Assembly: GCA_963756895.1 (NCBI GenBank)
Contig: CAVWPI010000003.1
Location: forward strand, 115,117-179,116
Source of the DNA: DASUAS01 sp963756895
GTDB taxonomy: Bacteria > Actinomycetota > Acidimicrobiia > IMCC26256 > DASPTH01
Direction: 5' to 3'
DNA: 64,000 bases
Below the pieces are notes generated by a model. It was not told the origin of the DNA. It saw only the letters and a list, made by a program, of their open reading frames with translations, and ran no database searches. Shown here in pieces: positions 27,792 through 37,811 of this stretch (positions within the stretch are counted from its first letter, which is position 1; each line of letters starts with the position of its first letter). A program made the translations under genes and the position numbers.

Positions 27792-28760
27792 ATGACCACG
27801 CAACCGACCGCGCAACCAGTCGCGACGCGGGATCCCGGTGCGCTCCTCGCGGCGACAAGGGTGAAGCTCGGTGAATTCGAGTACGAGATCGGACCCCTCG
27901 GGCACCTGGCGGAGGAGCGTGAGCGGCTGGCGTCGTTGTCGTGGCGGGCCTTCGACGCCACACCCCTGGCGGCGACGATCGGGGCCGAGATCGATGGCAT
28001 GCACCTCGGCGACGATCTGCCCGACGCCACCGTCGCCGAGCTGCGCCAGGCACTCCTCGACTACAAGGTGCTCTGCTTCCGCGACCAGTCGATCACCGCC
28101 GCGCAGCACGTCGCGTTCGCGCGCCGCTTCGGTGAGCTCGAGGTGCACCCGTTCATCCCCGCCAACGGCGAGTTCCCCGAGCTGGTCCGCTTCGCCAAGT
28201 CGGCCGACGTCGGCGGCTACGAGAACGGCTGGCACAGCGACGTGAGCTGGCGCGCGGTGCCCTCGATGGCCGCGGTGCTGCACGCGGTGGCGGTGCCGCC
28301 CACCGGGGGTGACACGCTCTTCGCCGACATGTACGCCGCCTACGAGGGTCTCGCCGACGACGTGAAGGCGCGCATCGACGGCCTCGTCGCGGTGCACGAC
28401 CACGTCTCCTCGTTCGGGCACCAGGTGCCGCTCGAGCAGCGGGCGGAGATCCGCGAGAAGTTCCCACCGGTCGAGCACCCGGTCGTGCGCACCCACCCCG
28501 AGACCGGACGCAAGCTCGTCTACGTGAACCGGTTCTTCACCAGCCACGTGGTCGGGATGGACCCGGTGGAGAGTCGTGCCGTGATCGAGGAGCTCAGCCG
28601 CACGGCCGACACCATCGAGTACCAGTGCCGCATCCGGTGGACGCCCGACACCGTGGTGATGTGGGACAACCGGGCGGTGCAGCACTACGCGTGCAGCGAC
28701 TACTGGCCGTCGGTCCGGGTGATGGAGCGGGCGAGCATCGTCGGCGACCCACCCCGCTGA
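27792..28760 (+). CDS. TauD/TfdA family Fe(II)/2-oxoglutarate dioxygenase
   Basis: Non-haem iron oxygenase of 322 residues. The iron facial triad starts at GWHSDVSW (His-x-Asp); the distal His lies near QHYACSDYW, and the 2-oxoglutarate Arg in VRVMERAS. An FHS-type core FRDQSITAAQHVAFARRFGELE is typical of TauD. The likely substrate is taurine, another sulfonate or an aryloxy compound, but no sulfonate transport genes are adjacent. About 40 extra residues precede the family core. ATG 27792. Confidence 0.9.
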   Translation: MTTQPTAQPVATRDPGALLAATRVKLGEFEYEIGPLGHLAEERERLASLSWRAFDATPLAATIGAEIDGMHLGDDLPDATVAELRQALLDYKVLCFRDQSITAAQHVAFARRFGELEVHPFIPANGEFPELVRFAKSADVGGYENGWHSDVSWRAVPSMAAVLHAVAVPPTGGDTLFADMYAAYEGLADDVKARIDGLVAVHDHVSSFGHQVPLEQRAEIREKFPPVEHPVVRTHPETGRKLVYVNRFFTSHVVGMDPVESRAVIEELSRTADTIEYQCRIRWTPDTVVMWDNRAVQHYACSDYWPSVRVMERASIVGDPPR

Positions 28761-28836
28761 CCTCTCTTCCCCGTCGCTCGCGGCGGGGGCCGCCGCGCGC
28801 CTACAGGCGCCGAGTGGCCGGGTCGATGTTCACCGC

Positions 28837-30256
28837 ATGGAGGTCATCGAGGAACCGCGCGCGCTCGAGGCCCGGGACACCGGGCCCACGGGGCGAGCGC
28901 GCGGCCTGACCTTCGATCAGCTCGCACTCGGCGCTCTGTTCGTCATGCTCTTCGCCCGCGCCGCGCAGGCGCCGGCGCAGAACGACACCTGGTGGCACCT
29001 CCGGTCGGGGCAGGACATCTGGCGCGGCGTGCTGCCCACGGTCGAGCGGTGGTCGTCGACGGCGCACGGACGCGCCTGGCCCGACCACGAGTGGCTCTCC
29101 GAAGCGATCTTCTACCCGCTGCACCGGATCGGTGGCATGCCCGCGCTCGCGCTCCTGGTCGCGTGCGTCGCCACCGCGACGTTCGCGCTGGTCTGGCGAC
29201 TCATGGTCGGACCGGTGCTGCGACGTGGCGCCCTCGTGTTCCTCACCCTGCCCGTCACCCTGATCGTCGCGTCGTTGCGGCCCCAGGTGTTCAGCCTGTT
29301 GTTGCTCGTGGTCACCGTCACGCTGCTCGCGCGCGGCCGATTCGCATGGCTCCCGGTGGTGTTCCTCCTCTGGGCGAACCTCCACGGTGCGGTGGTCGTT
29401 GGCGGAGTGGTCGTTGCGGCGGTGCTCGTCACCGCGTTCGTGTGGGAGCGCACACGGGCGCGTCCGCTCCTGGTCTGGGCCGCGCTCGCAGGGGTGGCGA
29501 CGTTGCTCACGCCGCTCGGCACCGGGATCGTCGGGCTGGTCTTCGGCATGAGCAACGAGGCCGACATCATCGAGTGGGAGCCCGCGTGGCGATCGATGCC
29601 CGCGGGACTGGTGTTCGGCGCGGTCGCGTTGCTCACCGACCGCCGGGATCGTGATGATCCGTCGCCGTCGTGCCTTCCAGTGGTCGGACCGCGTGCTCGT
29701 GGCCGCGGCGGTGGCGATCCTCCCCCTGGCGGTGCGGTACAGCCGGGTGATGCCCATGTTCGTGGTGGTCGCGCTGCCATTGCTCGCTCGCGGGTGGGAA
29801 GCATGGCGACCGGCGCGACCGCGACGCGACGACAGGAACGTGCTGCACGGCGCGGCCCTCGCGGGCGTGGTCGTGGTCGCGGTGGCATGGGTGGGCGCCG
29901 CGTGGTCGGGGTCGAATGCGACCCTCGACTGGGAACCGCTCCCCGCGTCGGCGGTGGCGGCGGTGCGGGAATGCGACGGGCCGCTCTACAACCGGTTCGA
30001 CGACGGCGCGTACCTGCTCTGGTTCGCGCGCGGTGTGCCCGTGTTCATCGACAGCCGCGTCGATCCCTACCCCGACGACCTCCTTCGGGAGCACATCCGG
30101 GGCGAGGCGATCGGCGACTACCGCGCGACGTTCGACCGCTACCGGATCCGGTGCGCACTGCTCCCGCCGGTGTCGGCCACCGCGCGTGCGTTGCAACGCG
30201 ACGGCTGGCGCGTCACCTACGCCGACGGTCGCTGGCTGGTGCTCTCGGGTCGGTAG
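28837..30256 (+). CDS. Large polytopic membrane protein, unknown function (frameshifted)
   Basis: About 472 residues with roughly ten hydrophobic helices. The first extracytoplasmic loop has DTWWHLRSGQDIW and HEWLSEAIFYPLHR, a layout seen in GT-C-like or PMT-like membrane proteins, although no catalytic motif can be assigned. The C-terminal soluble domain (LYNRFDDGAYLLWFARGVPVFIDSRVDPY) is characteristic of this family. The frame breaks near 29650 between LLTDRR and MIRRRRAFQWSD. ATG 28837; ends at TAG 30254-30256. Confidence 0.75.
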
Positions 30257-30272
30257 TCAGGCAAATCAGCAG

Positions 30273-31013
30273 TCAAGCCCGCAGGGCGGCGGCGACGGCT
30301 CCGCCCGTGGGCGGGGAGTTGAGGTACGGCTCGGGCGCGTGGGCCCGGTGGCCGTTGTCGACCATGACGTCTTCCACGCGGTCGCCGAAGCGCTCCGCCA
30401 CCGGCACCGCCGCCGCCTTGTCGCCCAGGGCCCGCACGTTCACCCACCGCTGGATCGACCCCGGCCACTGACCCCTGCCGTCGACCAGTGGCGGATCGAG
30501 CATGCCGGCCACCATCGGTGACGCCAGCGGTGATCCGAGCGTCACGAAGGTGTGCACCGCCCACTGCGGATGGTTCGCCAGGGCCATGTACGACAGGACG
30601 GTCCCGAGGGAGTGCGCGACGAGGACGCGCGTGTCGTCGTCGACGACCGCCTCGATGCGGGCGCGCATCTTGGCCCGGAGGTCGGGATCGGTCGCCATGA
30701 TCGTGACCATGTCGACGGTGCGGTCGAACGCGGCGTCGTTGGCGGCCTGCCCGAGCATGGCGACGGTGTCGCCACCCATCTCGTGCAACGACTCGGCGAT
30801 GCCGGCGCGCGACTGCTCGAGCGCGGCATCCTCCGCGGTGCCGGGCGTGCGCCGGAACAGGTCGCCGTAGAAGCACACGGCGAGGTCGTCGTCGGCGATC
30901 TGCACGTCGTGGTGCCAGAGCCCGTCCCGGACTGCGGGCAGCCAGCGCGACTTCAGTTCGTTGGGTCCCCACAGCTCGTTGAACGCTCCGTGCACCAACA
31001 CGATCTTCGCCAT
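30273..31013 (-). CDS. Alpha/beta-hydrolase fold protein
   Basis: 246 residues. Begins AKIVLVHGAFNELWGPNE, with the oxyanion HG motif, and has the nucleophile elbow VAHSLGTVLSYMA (Ser in AHSLG). It lacks a signal peptide. The acid and His are probably within the C-terminal third (DNGHRAHAP). Start ATG 31011-31013, eight bases after the amidohydrolase stop, so the two likely form an operon. Substrate unknown. Confidence 0.8.
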   Translation of the reverse strand: MAKIVLVHGAFNELWGPNELKSRWLPAVRDGLWHHDVQIADDDLAVCFYGDLFRRTPGTAEDAALEQSRAGIAESLHEMGGDTVAMLGQAANDAAFDRTVDMVTIMATDPDLRAKMRARIEAVVDDDTRVLVAHSLGTVLSYMALANHPQWAVHTFVTLGSPLASPMVAGMLDPPLVDGRGQWPGSIQRWVNVRALGDKAAAVPVAERFGDRVEDVMVDNGHRAHAPEPYLNSPPTGGAVAAALRA

Positions 31014-31021
31014 GGTCGAGC

Positions 31022-32137
31022 TCAGTTCGGGGGTGCCGGAACGTGGGGGAACAACTCGGAGAACGCGCCGACCGAGATGCGCGTGCGGGTCGCGTCGTCG
31101 ACGTCGTCGAGGAGGGCGTGCAAGGTCTCTTGGGTGTGGCCGAACGTGCCCTCGAGGTGCGGGTAGTCGCTGCCCCAGCACACGTTCTGCCAGCCCATCG
31201 CCCAGAGCGCCGCCGGTGCGGAGCGGTCGTGCTGGAACGACGCGTACACGTGCTCGTACAGGTACTCGCTCGGGAGCCGATCGAGTGCGGGCCGCACCGC
31301 GGTCGCGTGCTGCCGGTACGCCTCGTCGAGGCGGTCGGCGAGGAACGGACCCCAGGTGGCGCCGCCTTCGGAGACCATGATCCGCAACCCGGGGTACCGG
31401 TCGAACACGCCGGCCGCGATCACCTTGGTGACCGCGCGTTGCCCGCCGTAGGTGGTCTCCACGTAGTTCAAGAGCGCGCCGCCGGGGCCGCGGTGGTACG
31501 CACCGTGGGTGCGGCTGGCGTCGTGGGGTTCGGTGCCGATGTGGAAGCAGCACACCAGGTCGCGATCGGCGAGCGCCTCCCAGACCGGCTCCCAGGTCGC
31601 ATGGTTCCAGTCCTCCTCCGTGGGCGGGGTGACCGGGAAGTACGCGGCCCGGAACCCGAGCCCGGCCGCGCGCTCGATCTCGGCGACGGCGGTCGGCGCG
31701 TTCAGCACCGGGATCGTCGCGGTGCAGACGTAGCGCGGCGAGTGGCGCTGGTATTCGATCGCCCAGTCGTTGATGGCGGCGCATCCTGCGGCGAGCAGGT
31801 CGGGATCGTGGATCGACGCGGTCCAGATCCCGATCGACGGGTAGACGAGCTCGGCCCAGACCCCTTCGGCGTCGAGGTCGAGCAGACGCAGCCGGGGATC
31901 GTTCGCGCCGGGCGCCCGGTCGGCGACGGTCTGACCGTCGGCGTCCACCATCAGTCGACCCAGGGGGAACCGACGCCGGAACGACTGCCCGTCGACGTGG
32001 ATCGTCTCGTACTGGCGGTCGTCGTCGACGACGCTGCGGGGCATCCGCTCGGCGAGGGCGCGTGGCAGCGACGACGTGAACAGGTCGGCGGGCTCGACGA
32101 GGTGCGAGTCACCCGAGTTGGCCCAGATCTTCTCCAT
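31022..32137 (-). CDS. Amidohydrolase-2 family metal-dependent hydrolase
   Basis: TIM-barrel hydrolase, 371 residues, intact. The N-terminal metal motif appears as NSGDSHLVEP (DxH). Later ligands are in CFHIGTEPH and SEGGATWGPFLADRLD, and the Asp in CWGSDYPHLEGTFGHTQE. Related to decarboxylases and hydrolases such as ACMSD or gamma-resorcylate decarboxylase. The start is ATG 32135-32137. Confidence 0.88.
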   Translation of the reverse strand: MEKIWANSGDSHLVEPADLFTSSLPRALAERMPRSVVDDDRQYETIHVDGQSFRRRFPLGRLMVDADGQTVADRAPGANDPRLRLLDLDAEGVWAELVYPSIGIWTASIHDPDLLAAGCAAINDWAIEYQRHSPRYVCTATIPVLNAPTAVAEIERAAGLGFRAAYFPVTPPTEEDWNHATWEPVWEALADRDLVCCFHIGTEPHDASRTHGAYHRGPGGALLNYVETTYGGQRAVTKVIAAGVFDRYPGLRIMVSEGGATWGPFLADRLDEAYRQHATAVRPALDRLPSEYLYEHVYASFQHDRSAPAALWAMGWQNVCWGSDYPHLEGTFGHTQETLHALLDDVDDATRTRISVGAFSELFPHVPAPPN

Positions 32138-32166
32138 CCCGCGTTCGTAGCACGAACCCGGGCTGG

Positions 32167-33855
32167 TCAGCCTGCCGGGCCGGTCCCCGTGTCCTCCTGG
32201 GCGATCGCGGCGAGCGCGGCGTCGATGGTGTCGTAGAAGTGGTCGCGATCGAGGGTGTCGTAGAGCCCGTGGCGACCGACGAGGTCCTGGAGCCGGCTGC
32301 GCATCTCCACGAACGCCAGGTGGATCCCGTCGCGGTTGAGCTCGAGGTCGAGCTGTTCGAGCATCTCGGCCGCGGTCACGTCGATGTCGGTGATCGCCTC
32401 GCTCTGCAGCACGATCCACCGCGGCCGTCGTTCCTTCACCAGCCGACGGATCTGCTGGCGGAACTGGCCCGAGTTGGCGAAGAAGAGCGGCGCCTCCCAC
32501 CGGTACACCACGATGCCCGGTTCCTCCCGCGCGCCGGCGAGGTCGTCGACGTTGTGCCAGCCCTCGCTGTCGTCGGTGCGGCCGAGCACCGCGCCGTGCG
32601 GCCACCAGTTGCGCCGGAAGAACAGCAGCACGGCAAGGAAGATCGCGACGACGATGCCTTCGAGCACACCGAGCAGCACCACGCCGAGCGTCGCCACCAG
32701 CGACAGCACCAACGACGACGGCCGCAGTCGTGCGTACTTGCGCAACGCGGCGAGGTTGGTCAGCGAGAGCGCGGCCGCGATCACGACACCGGCGAGCGCC
32801 GACTGCGGGAGGTCGGCGAGCAACGAGTTGAGGAAGAGCAGCAGCACCACGACCAGGCCCGCGCCGACGACGCCCGTGAGCTGAGACTTCGCGCCCGACT
32901 GCTCGGCGACCGCGGTGCGCGAGCCGCTGGTCGACACCGCGAACCCCTGGAAGAAGCCGGCGGCGACGTTGGCGGCGCCGATCCCGATCATCTCCTGGTT
33001 CGGCTGCAGCTCGTCGCCGCGCCGCGCTGCGAACGCCGACGCCGTCGCGATGGTGTCGGTGAGCGACACCAGCACGATGCCGATGGCCGCGAGCAACAGC
33101 GGACCCACGTCGTCCAACGACGTCCACGGCAACGAGGGCGTCGGGAACCCCTGCGGCAGCGTGCCCACCGTCGCCACGCCGTTGGCCGCGAGGTCGAAGA
33201 CCGCGGACACGACGGTCGCGCCCGCGACCGCGACCAGGACCGCAGGGATCTTCGGCATGAACCGGGGCAGGACCAGGAGCACGAGGAGCACGCCGAGGCC
33301 GACGGCGAGGGCACCCGCCTGGGTGGCGTCGAGGTGATCGAACCATGCCCGCAGCTCGTCGAAGAACCCGTCGGCGTCGGTGGAGAAGCCGCAGAGCTTC
33401 GGGAGCTGGCCCACGATGATCGTGATGGCCAGACCGTTCATGTAGCCGACCTGCACCTCGCTCGACAGGAGGTCGGCGACGAAGCCGAGCTTGCCCAGTC
33501 CGAGGCCGACCTCGATGAGGCCGACGAGGATCGCCAGCATGCCCGCCAGCACGACCGCGCTCCCCGGATCGTCGGTGACGAGCAGCGGGGTGATGGCGGC
33601 GAAGATCAGGGGCGACACCGACGAGTCGGGCCCGAGCACGAGGACGCGTGACGGCCCGAAGATCGCGTACCCGACCAGGCACGCGATGGTCGTGTAGAGG
33701 CCGGTGACCGCCGGCAGGCCGGCGAGCTCGGCGTACGCCATGCCCTGCGGCACCAGGATCGCGGCGAGGACGAGTCCGGCGACGAGGTCGCTGCGGAGCC
33801 AGCCGCGTCGGTACGAACGCGCCGCCGCAACTCCCGGGACCCACCGCTCGACCAT
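32167..33855 (-). CDS. SulP-family anion transporter with STAS domain
   Basis: Membrane carrier for sulfate, bicarbonate or another anion, 562 residues. The SulP signature region includes VLAAILVPQGMAYAELAGLPAVTGLYTT and FGPSRVLVLGPDSSVSPL; ten to twelve helices follow. ELQPNQEMIGIGAANVAAGFFQGFAVSTSGSRTAV is the conserved core. The C-terminal STAS domain (~430-550) contains VLQSEAITDIDVTAAEMLEQL. ATG 33853-33855 is used; the GTG just upstream is also possible. The carbonic anhydrase 5 kb away hints at bicarbonate but is not decisive. Confidence 0.92.
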   Translation of the reverse strand: MVERWVPGVAAARSYRRGWLRSDLVAGLVLAAILVPQGMAYAELAGLPAVTGLYTTIACLVGYAIFGPSRVLVLGPDSSVSPLIFAAITPLLVTDDPGSAVVLAGMLAILVGLIEVGLGLGKLGFVADLLSSEVQVGYMNGLAITIIVGQLPKLCGFSTDADGFFDELRAWFDHLDATQAGALAVGLGVLLVLLVLPRFMPKIPAVLVAVAGATVVSAVFDLAANGVATVGTLPQGFPTPSLPWTSLDDVGPLLLAAIGIVLVSLTDTIATASAFAARRGDELQPNQEMIGIGAANVAAGFFQGFAVSTSGSRTAVAEQSGAKSQLTGVVGAGLVVVLLLFLNSLLADLPQSALAGVVIAAALSLTNLAALRKYARLRPSSLVLSLVATLGVVLLGVLEGIVVAIFLAVLLFFRRNWWPHGAVLGRTDDSEGWHNVDDLAGAREEPGIVVYRWEAPLFFANSGQFRQQIRRLVKERRPRWIVLQSEAITDIDVTAAEMLEQLDLELNRDGIHLAFVEMRSRLQDLVGRHGLYDTLDRDHFYDTIDAALAAIAQEDTGTGPAG

Positions 33856-33968
33856 CACGCCTGCGGAGTATGCAGGATGCGGGCGGAACGTCGGGTCCGC
33901 GCCCTCGAGGGCGACCTGCGAAAGACTGTCGTCACGTTCATACGACGTGGAACACGAGGGGGTTGCGC

Positions 33969-34376
33969 ATGGCCAGGACCGAAACCCGAGGCACCGGCTG
34001 GATCATCTTCGCCGGCATCATGATGATCATCGCCGGGGCGAACATGCTCATCAACGGCTTGTGGGCGCTCCACGCGAGCAACGCGGTGGTGGACAACTTC
34101 AAGGACACGCTGCTCTTCAGCGATTCCAACCTCGACACCTGGGGTTGGATCTACGCCATCATCGGCCTGGTGGTCCTGCTGGCGGGCATGTTCGTGTTCG
34201 TCCGCGCACCCTGGGCCCGCATGGTGGGCATCGCGGCGGCGACGGTCCAGGCGATCTTCGCGTTCTTCTGGATCTTCTCGCCGTACTGGCCGGGCGCGCT
34301 GGTGATCATCATCCTGGACATGCTCGTGCTGCACGCGCTGGTCGCCTACGGCGAGCGCGACACCACGTACGTCTGA
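33969..34376 (+). CDS. Small four-helix membrane protein (DUF7144-like)
   Basis: 135 residues with four hydrophobic helices: GWIIFAGIMMIIAGANMLINGLWAL, GWIYAIIGLVVLLAGMFVFV, MVGIAAATVQAIFAFFWIF and ALVIIILDMLVLHALVAYG. A conserved actinobacterial family, often in several copies per genome; function unknown. ATG 33969, in-frame and uninterrupted. Confidence 0.85.
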   Translation: MARTETRGTGWIIFAGIMMIIAGANMLINGLWALHASNAVVDNFKDTLLFSDSNLDTWGWIYAIIGLVVLLAGMFVFVRAPWARMVGIAAATVQAIFAFFWIFSPYWPGALVIIILDMLVLHALVAYGERDTTYV

Positions 34377-34439
34377 GCCCGGGAACCGACCGAGTCGGTG
34401 GTCGGGCGCGGTGCGCGCGACCACCGACGGTCGGAATGG

Positions 34440-34524
34440 CGGAGGGACAGGGATTTGAACCCTGGGAGACTCGCGCCTCAACGGTTTTCAAGACCGTCCC
34501 ATTCGGCCGCTCTGGCACCCCTCC
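34440..34524 (-). tRNA. tRNA-Ser (anticodon UGA)
   Basis: 85-nt class II tRNA. Acceptor GGAGGGG (34524-34518) pairs with TCCCTCC (34447-34441) with one G-U; discriminator G at 34440. The anticodon loop CTTGAAA carries TGA. A long variable arm and the T loop GGGTTCAAATCCC are clear. It lies ~2 kb from serS, which charges it. Confidence 0.97.
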
Positions 34525-34572
34525 ACCGATCAGGCTACGCGGGTCGCCGTGATCAGGGCGTGGCGCGTCGGG

Positions 34573-35421
34573 TCAGCGTCGGCGCGAGAAGCGGGACACC
34601 GCGATCGTGCTGAACACGAGGAAGATGCCGGCGCACCACACGAGGCTCAGCACCACCCAGTAGGTGGTGGTGTGCCCGACGCCGGCGGCCTCGGTGCCCC
34701 CGATGGTCAGGCTGCGCAACGCGTTGCTGAACACCGTGAACGGTTGGTTGTCGGCGATCGGTTGCAGCCAGCTCGGCAGAGAGTCGGCGGGGACGTACGC
34801 GGCGGAGATGAACGCGACGGGGATGACCAGCAGGGTGGCCATGCCGTTCGCGGCCTGCGCGCTGCTCGACACCAAGCCGATGGTGATGAACACCCACGTG
34901 AAGCAGTACGCGACCACGACGATGAGACCGATGCCGATCAACACGTCGACGGCATCGGCGTGCAGCCGGAACCCCACGATGAACGCGAGCACGGTGGTGA
35001 CGAGCAGTCCCCACAACATGAGCGCGGTGTCGGCGAGCGAACGTCCGAACAGCACGGACGAGCGCGGGATCGGGAGCGATCGGAGACGATCGTGCACGCC
35101 CGTGGTCGCGTCCTCGGCCACGCCGGAGCTCGCCGGCATCCCGAGCCAGAGGATCCCGGTCACGAGGAAGCCGGGGACCAGGAAGTCGACGTAGTCGACC
35201 CCGGTGCCGGGCTGGATCGCGCCGCCGAAGATGTAGCGGAACATGAAGAGGAACAGCGCGCCCTGCACCGTCCCCAGCATCAGGAGCTGTGGTGTGCGGA
35301 AGAACTGGAGGATGGTCCGCTTCGCGCTCTGGAGCGAAGCGGTGAGCCAGGTGGCGCCGGTGGCGCGCGGGATCGCGGCCTCGGCGGTGAGGTCGGTGGC
35401 TCGCTGATTCGTGGTGGTCAT
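34573..35421 (-). CDS. ABC-2 type exporter permease (DrrB-like)
   Basis: Six-helix permease, 282 residues, partner of the ATPase directly upstream (16-bp gap). Motifs RTPQLLMLGTVQGALFLFMFRYIFGGAI and DFLVPGFLVTGILW match ABC-2 drug and lipid exporters such as DrrB. The cargo is unknown. ATG 35419-35421. Confidence 0.9.
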   Translation of the reverse strand: MTTTNQRATDLTAEAAIPRATGATWLTASLQSAKRTILQFFRTPQLLMLGTVQGALFLFMFRYIFGGAIQPGTGVDYVDFLVPGFLVTGILWLGMPASSGVAEDATTGVHDRLRSLPIPRSSVLFGRSLADTALMLWGLLVTTVLAFIVGFRLHADAVDVLIGIGLIVVVAYCFTWVFITIGLVSSSAQAANGMATLLVIPVAFISAAYVPADSLPSWLQPIADNQPFTVFSNALRSLTIGGTEAAGVGHTTTYWVVLSLVWCAGIFLVFSTIAVSRFSRRR

Positions 35422-35437
35422 CGGAGCACCCCTGCGA

Positions 35438-36427
35438 TCAGGCGGCGTCGGCCGGGGCCGACTGCGGGTCGGTGTCGGGTTCGTTCGGGCCGAGGTGCTT
35501 GCCGGTGACGGCGAGGAACACCTCGTCGAGGCTGGGACGGCGCAGCCCGACGTCGTCGACCTCGATGTCGCGTTCGTCGAGCAGTCGTACGACGTCGCGG
35601 AGCTGGTCGCCGCCGCCCTCGACCCGAGCGGAGACGCGCTGCGAGTCGATGTCGGTGTACGGCGTCTCGCATCCGATGCGAGCGAGCGTCTCCTCCACCG
35701 CCGGCAGGTCGCCGGCCGAGCGGGGCCGCACCTCGATCACGTTGCGACCGGCCTGGTCCTTCAGCTCGTCGGGCGTGCCGGCCGTGATCACGCGCCCGTG
35801 GTCGACGATCACGATGTGACGCGCGAGCTGGTCGGCCTCCTCGAGGTACTGGGTCGTGAGGAGGACATCGGTGCCGTCGGCGACCAGGCTGCGGATCGCC
35901 GCCCACAGGTCGACGCGGCCACGAGGATCGAGACCGGTGGTCGGTTCGTCGAGCAGGAGGAGTTGCGGGCGGCCGACCAGGCTGGCACCGAGGTCGAGCC
36001 GACGACGCATGCCGCCGGAGTAGTTGCGCACGAGGCGATCCCCCGCGTCGCCGAGATCCAGGCGCTCGAGCACCTGCTGCGCGGCGATCCGGGAGTCGCG
36101 CGCGCCGAGGCCGAAGAGTCGCGCGACCATCCGCAGGTTCTCGATGCCGGTCATCGCGGGCTCGACCGACGCGTACTGGCCCGCGAGACCGATGATCTCG
36201 CGGACGCGCTTGGGGTTGGCATTGGCGTCGACGCCCCCGACGCGGATGGTGCCGCTGTCGGGACGCAACAACGTTGCGACCGCGCTCACGAACGTCGTCT
36301 TGCCGGCTCCGTTGGGCCCGAGCAGCGCGGTGACGTGACCCGACTCGGCGGTCAGGTCGAGGCCGTCGAGCGCGCGGACGTCGCCGAAGCTCTTCGTCAG
36401 ACCGTGGGCCTCGATGATGGGTGCCAT
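35438..36427 (-). CDS. ABC exporter ATPase (DrrA/daunorubicin-resistance type)
   Basis: Nucleotide-binding subunit, 329 residues. Walker A GPNGAGKTT, Q-loop in GLAGQYASVEPAMTG, ABC signature YSGGMRRRLDLGASLVG, Walker B LLLLDEPTTGLDP and switch His replaced by Gln (LLTTQYLEEAD), as usual in DrrA. The C-terminal DrrA-specific domain (~225-310) ends RRPSLDEVFLAVTGK. ATG 36425-36427. Confidence 0.92.
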   Translation of the reverse strand: MAPIIEAHGLTKSFGDVRALDGLDLTAESGHVTALLGPNGAGKTTFVSAVATLLRPDSGTIRVGGVDANANPKRVREIIGLAGQYASVEPAMTGIENLRMVARLFGLGARDSRIAAQQVLERLDLGDAGDRLVRNYSGGMRRRLDLGASLVGRPQLLLLDEPTTGLDPRGRVDLWAAIRSLVADGTDVLLTTQYLEEADQLARHIVIVDHGRVITAGTPDELKDQAGRNVIEVRPRSAGDLPAVEETLARIGCETPYTDIDSQRVSARVEGGGDQLRDVVRLLDERDIEVDDVGLRRPSLDEVFLAVTGKHLGPNEPDTDPQSAPADAA

Positions 36428-36492
36428 GCGATGCTTCCTTCCCGTTCGGGTTCTCCAGACACTCGACGGAGCAGCCGTCGCGAATGTGACGT

Positions 36493-36529
36493 GCCTGGCG
36501 GGGGGGGACTGGAATTCGCCCGCCCAGGC
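36493..36529 (-). terminator. Possible terminator hairpin between serS and drrA-like gene
   Basis: Arms GCCTGG-C-GGG (36493-36502) and CCC-GCCCAGGC (36519-36529) can form a 10-bp stem with one bulge; the loop holds a run of G on the plus strand. It sits 23 bp after the serS stop on the minus strand. There is no U-tract, as is common in GC-rich actinobacteria, so the call is tentative. Confidence 0.4.
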
Positions 36530-36551
36530 TAGGAGCGGCCCAGCCGGCCGA

Positions 36552-37811
36552 TCAACGGGGTTCGATGCGGTCGAAGCCGGTGAACGGGCGCAGGACGTCG
36601 GGGACGGTGAAGCCGCCGTCGGCGTCCTGGTAGTGCTCGAACAGGAACACCAGGGTGCGACCGACCGCGCATGCGGTGCCGTTGAGCGTGTGCACGAGCT
36701 GGTTGCCGCCGCTTCCCTTGGCGCCTTTCACCCGTGTCGCGAGCCGGCGGGCGGAGAAGTCGAGGTAGTTCGAGCACGACGTGAGCTCGCGGTACGCGCC
36801 CTCGGAGGGCAGCCACACCTCCACGTCGTACTTCTTCGCCGCCGCGGCACCGAGGTCACCGGCGGCGATGTTCACGACGCGGTAGGGCAGACCGAGCCCA
36901 CCGACGATCGACTCCTCGATCGCGAGCAGCGCTTCGTGCTCGTCCCACGAGGACGCGGGGTCGGCGTAGGAGAACATCTCGACCTTGTCGAACTGGTGCA
37001 CGCGGAAGATGCCGCGCGTGTCCTTCCCGTAGGTGCCGGCCTCGCGCCGGAAGCACGACGAGATGCCGAGGTAGCGGCGCGGCAGGCTCTCGGCGGGGAG
37101 GATCTCGCCGCGGTGGATGGCGGCGAGCGGCACCTCGCTGGTGCCGACGAGGAACAGGTCGTCGTCCTCGACCTTGTAGACCTGGTTGCGGTCGGTGGGG
37201 AAGAACCCGGCCTGCTCCATCGCCTCTTCGCGCACGAGGACCGGCGGCACCACCGGGGTGAAGCCCTCGCCCACCAGCGCGCGCGTGACCCATTGGACCA
37301 GCGCCAGCTCCAGCAGCACGGCTTCGCGCATGAGGTAGGCGAACCGGGAGCCGCTCATCACGACCGCCTGCTCGCTCTCCACCCAGCCCATCGCCTCGCC
37401 GAAGGCGGCGTGGTCGAGTGGCGGTGGTGGGGGAGTGTCGCCGACGACGCGCACCACCGCCCCGTCGTCCTCCCCGCCGTCGGGCACCGAGGCGTCGGCG
37501 GGGTTGGGCACCTGGAGCGCGAGGGCGCCCACCTCGGCATCGAGGGGCGTGAGTGCTTCCTCGAGCGCTTGCAGCTCCTGCTTGAGAGCACCCGCGGCCG
37601 CGATCTTCGCGGGCCGATCCGCGGGTGCGGCGTTCCCGATCTCCTTCGACGCCGCGTTCTGTCGCGTGCGCAGCTCCTCGACCACGGTGAGCTGCTCACG
37701 GCGCGCGGCGTCGGCCGCGAGCACGTCGTCGAGCAGTCCGGCGGCGACGCGTTTGCGTTCGATGCCCTCCCGGTACTCGGGCTCATCGCGCAACCGCTTG
37801 AGGTCGATCAC
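36552..37811 (-). CDS. serS: Seryl-tRNA synthetase
   Basis: Class II aminoacyl-tRNA synthetase charging both tRNA-Ser genes nearby, 419 residues. The N-terminal coiled-coil arm (~25-105) is rich in Ala, Glu and Gln. Class II motif 2 (ISSCFRREAGTYGKDTRGIFRVHQFDKVE) and motif 3 (NGTACAVGRTLVFLFEHYQ) are complete, as is VGTSEVPLAAIH. The GTG start (37809-37811) overlaps the pheA stop as GTGA. Intact frame. Confidence 0.97.
   Translation of the reverse strand: MIDLKRLRDEPEYREGIERKRVAAGLLDDVLAADAARREQLTVVEELRTRQNAASKEIGNAAPADRPAKIAAAGALKQELQALEEALTPLDAEVGALALQVPNPADASVPDGGEDDGAVVRVVGDTPPPPPLDHAAFGEAMGWVESEQAVVMSGSRFAYLMREAVLLELALVQWVTRALVGEGFTPVVPPVLVREEAMEQAGFFPTDRNQVYKVEDDDLFLVGTSEVPLAAIHRGEILPAESLPRRYLGISSCFRREAGTYGKDTRGIFRVHQFDKVEMFSYADPASSWDEHEALLAIEESIVGGLGLPYRVVNIAAGDLGAAAAKKYDVEVWLPSEGAYRELTSCSNYLDFSARRLATRVKGAKGSGGNQLVHTLNGTACAVGRTLVFLFEHYQDADGGFTVPDVLRPFTGFDRIEPR

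Noticed and set aside
27792..28760. Naming the dioxygenase tauD
   Set aside because: Only family-level motifs are visible and there are no taurine transport genes; substrate left open.
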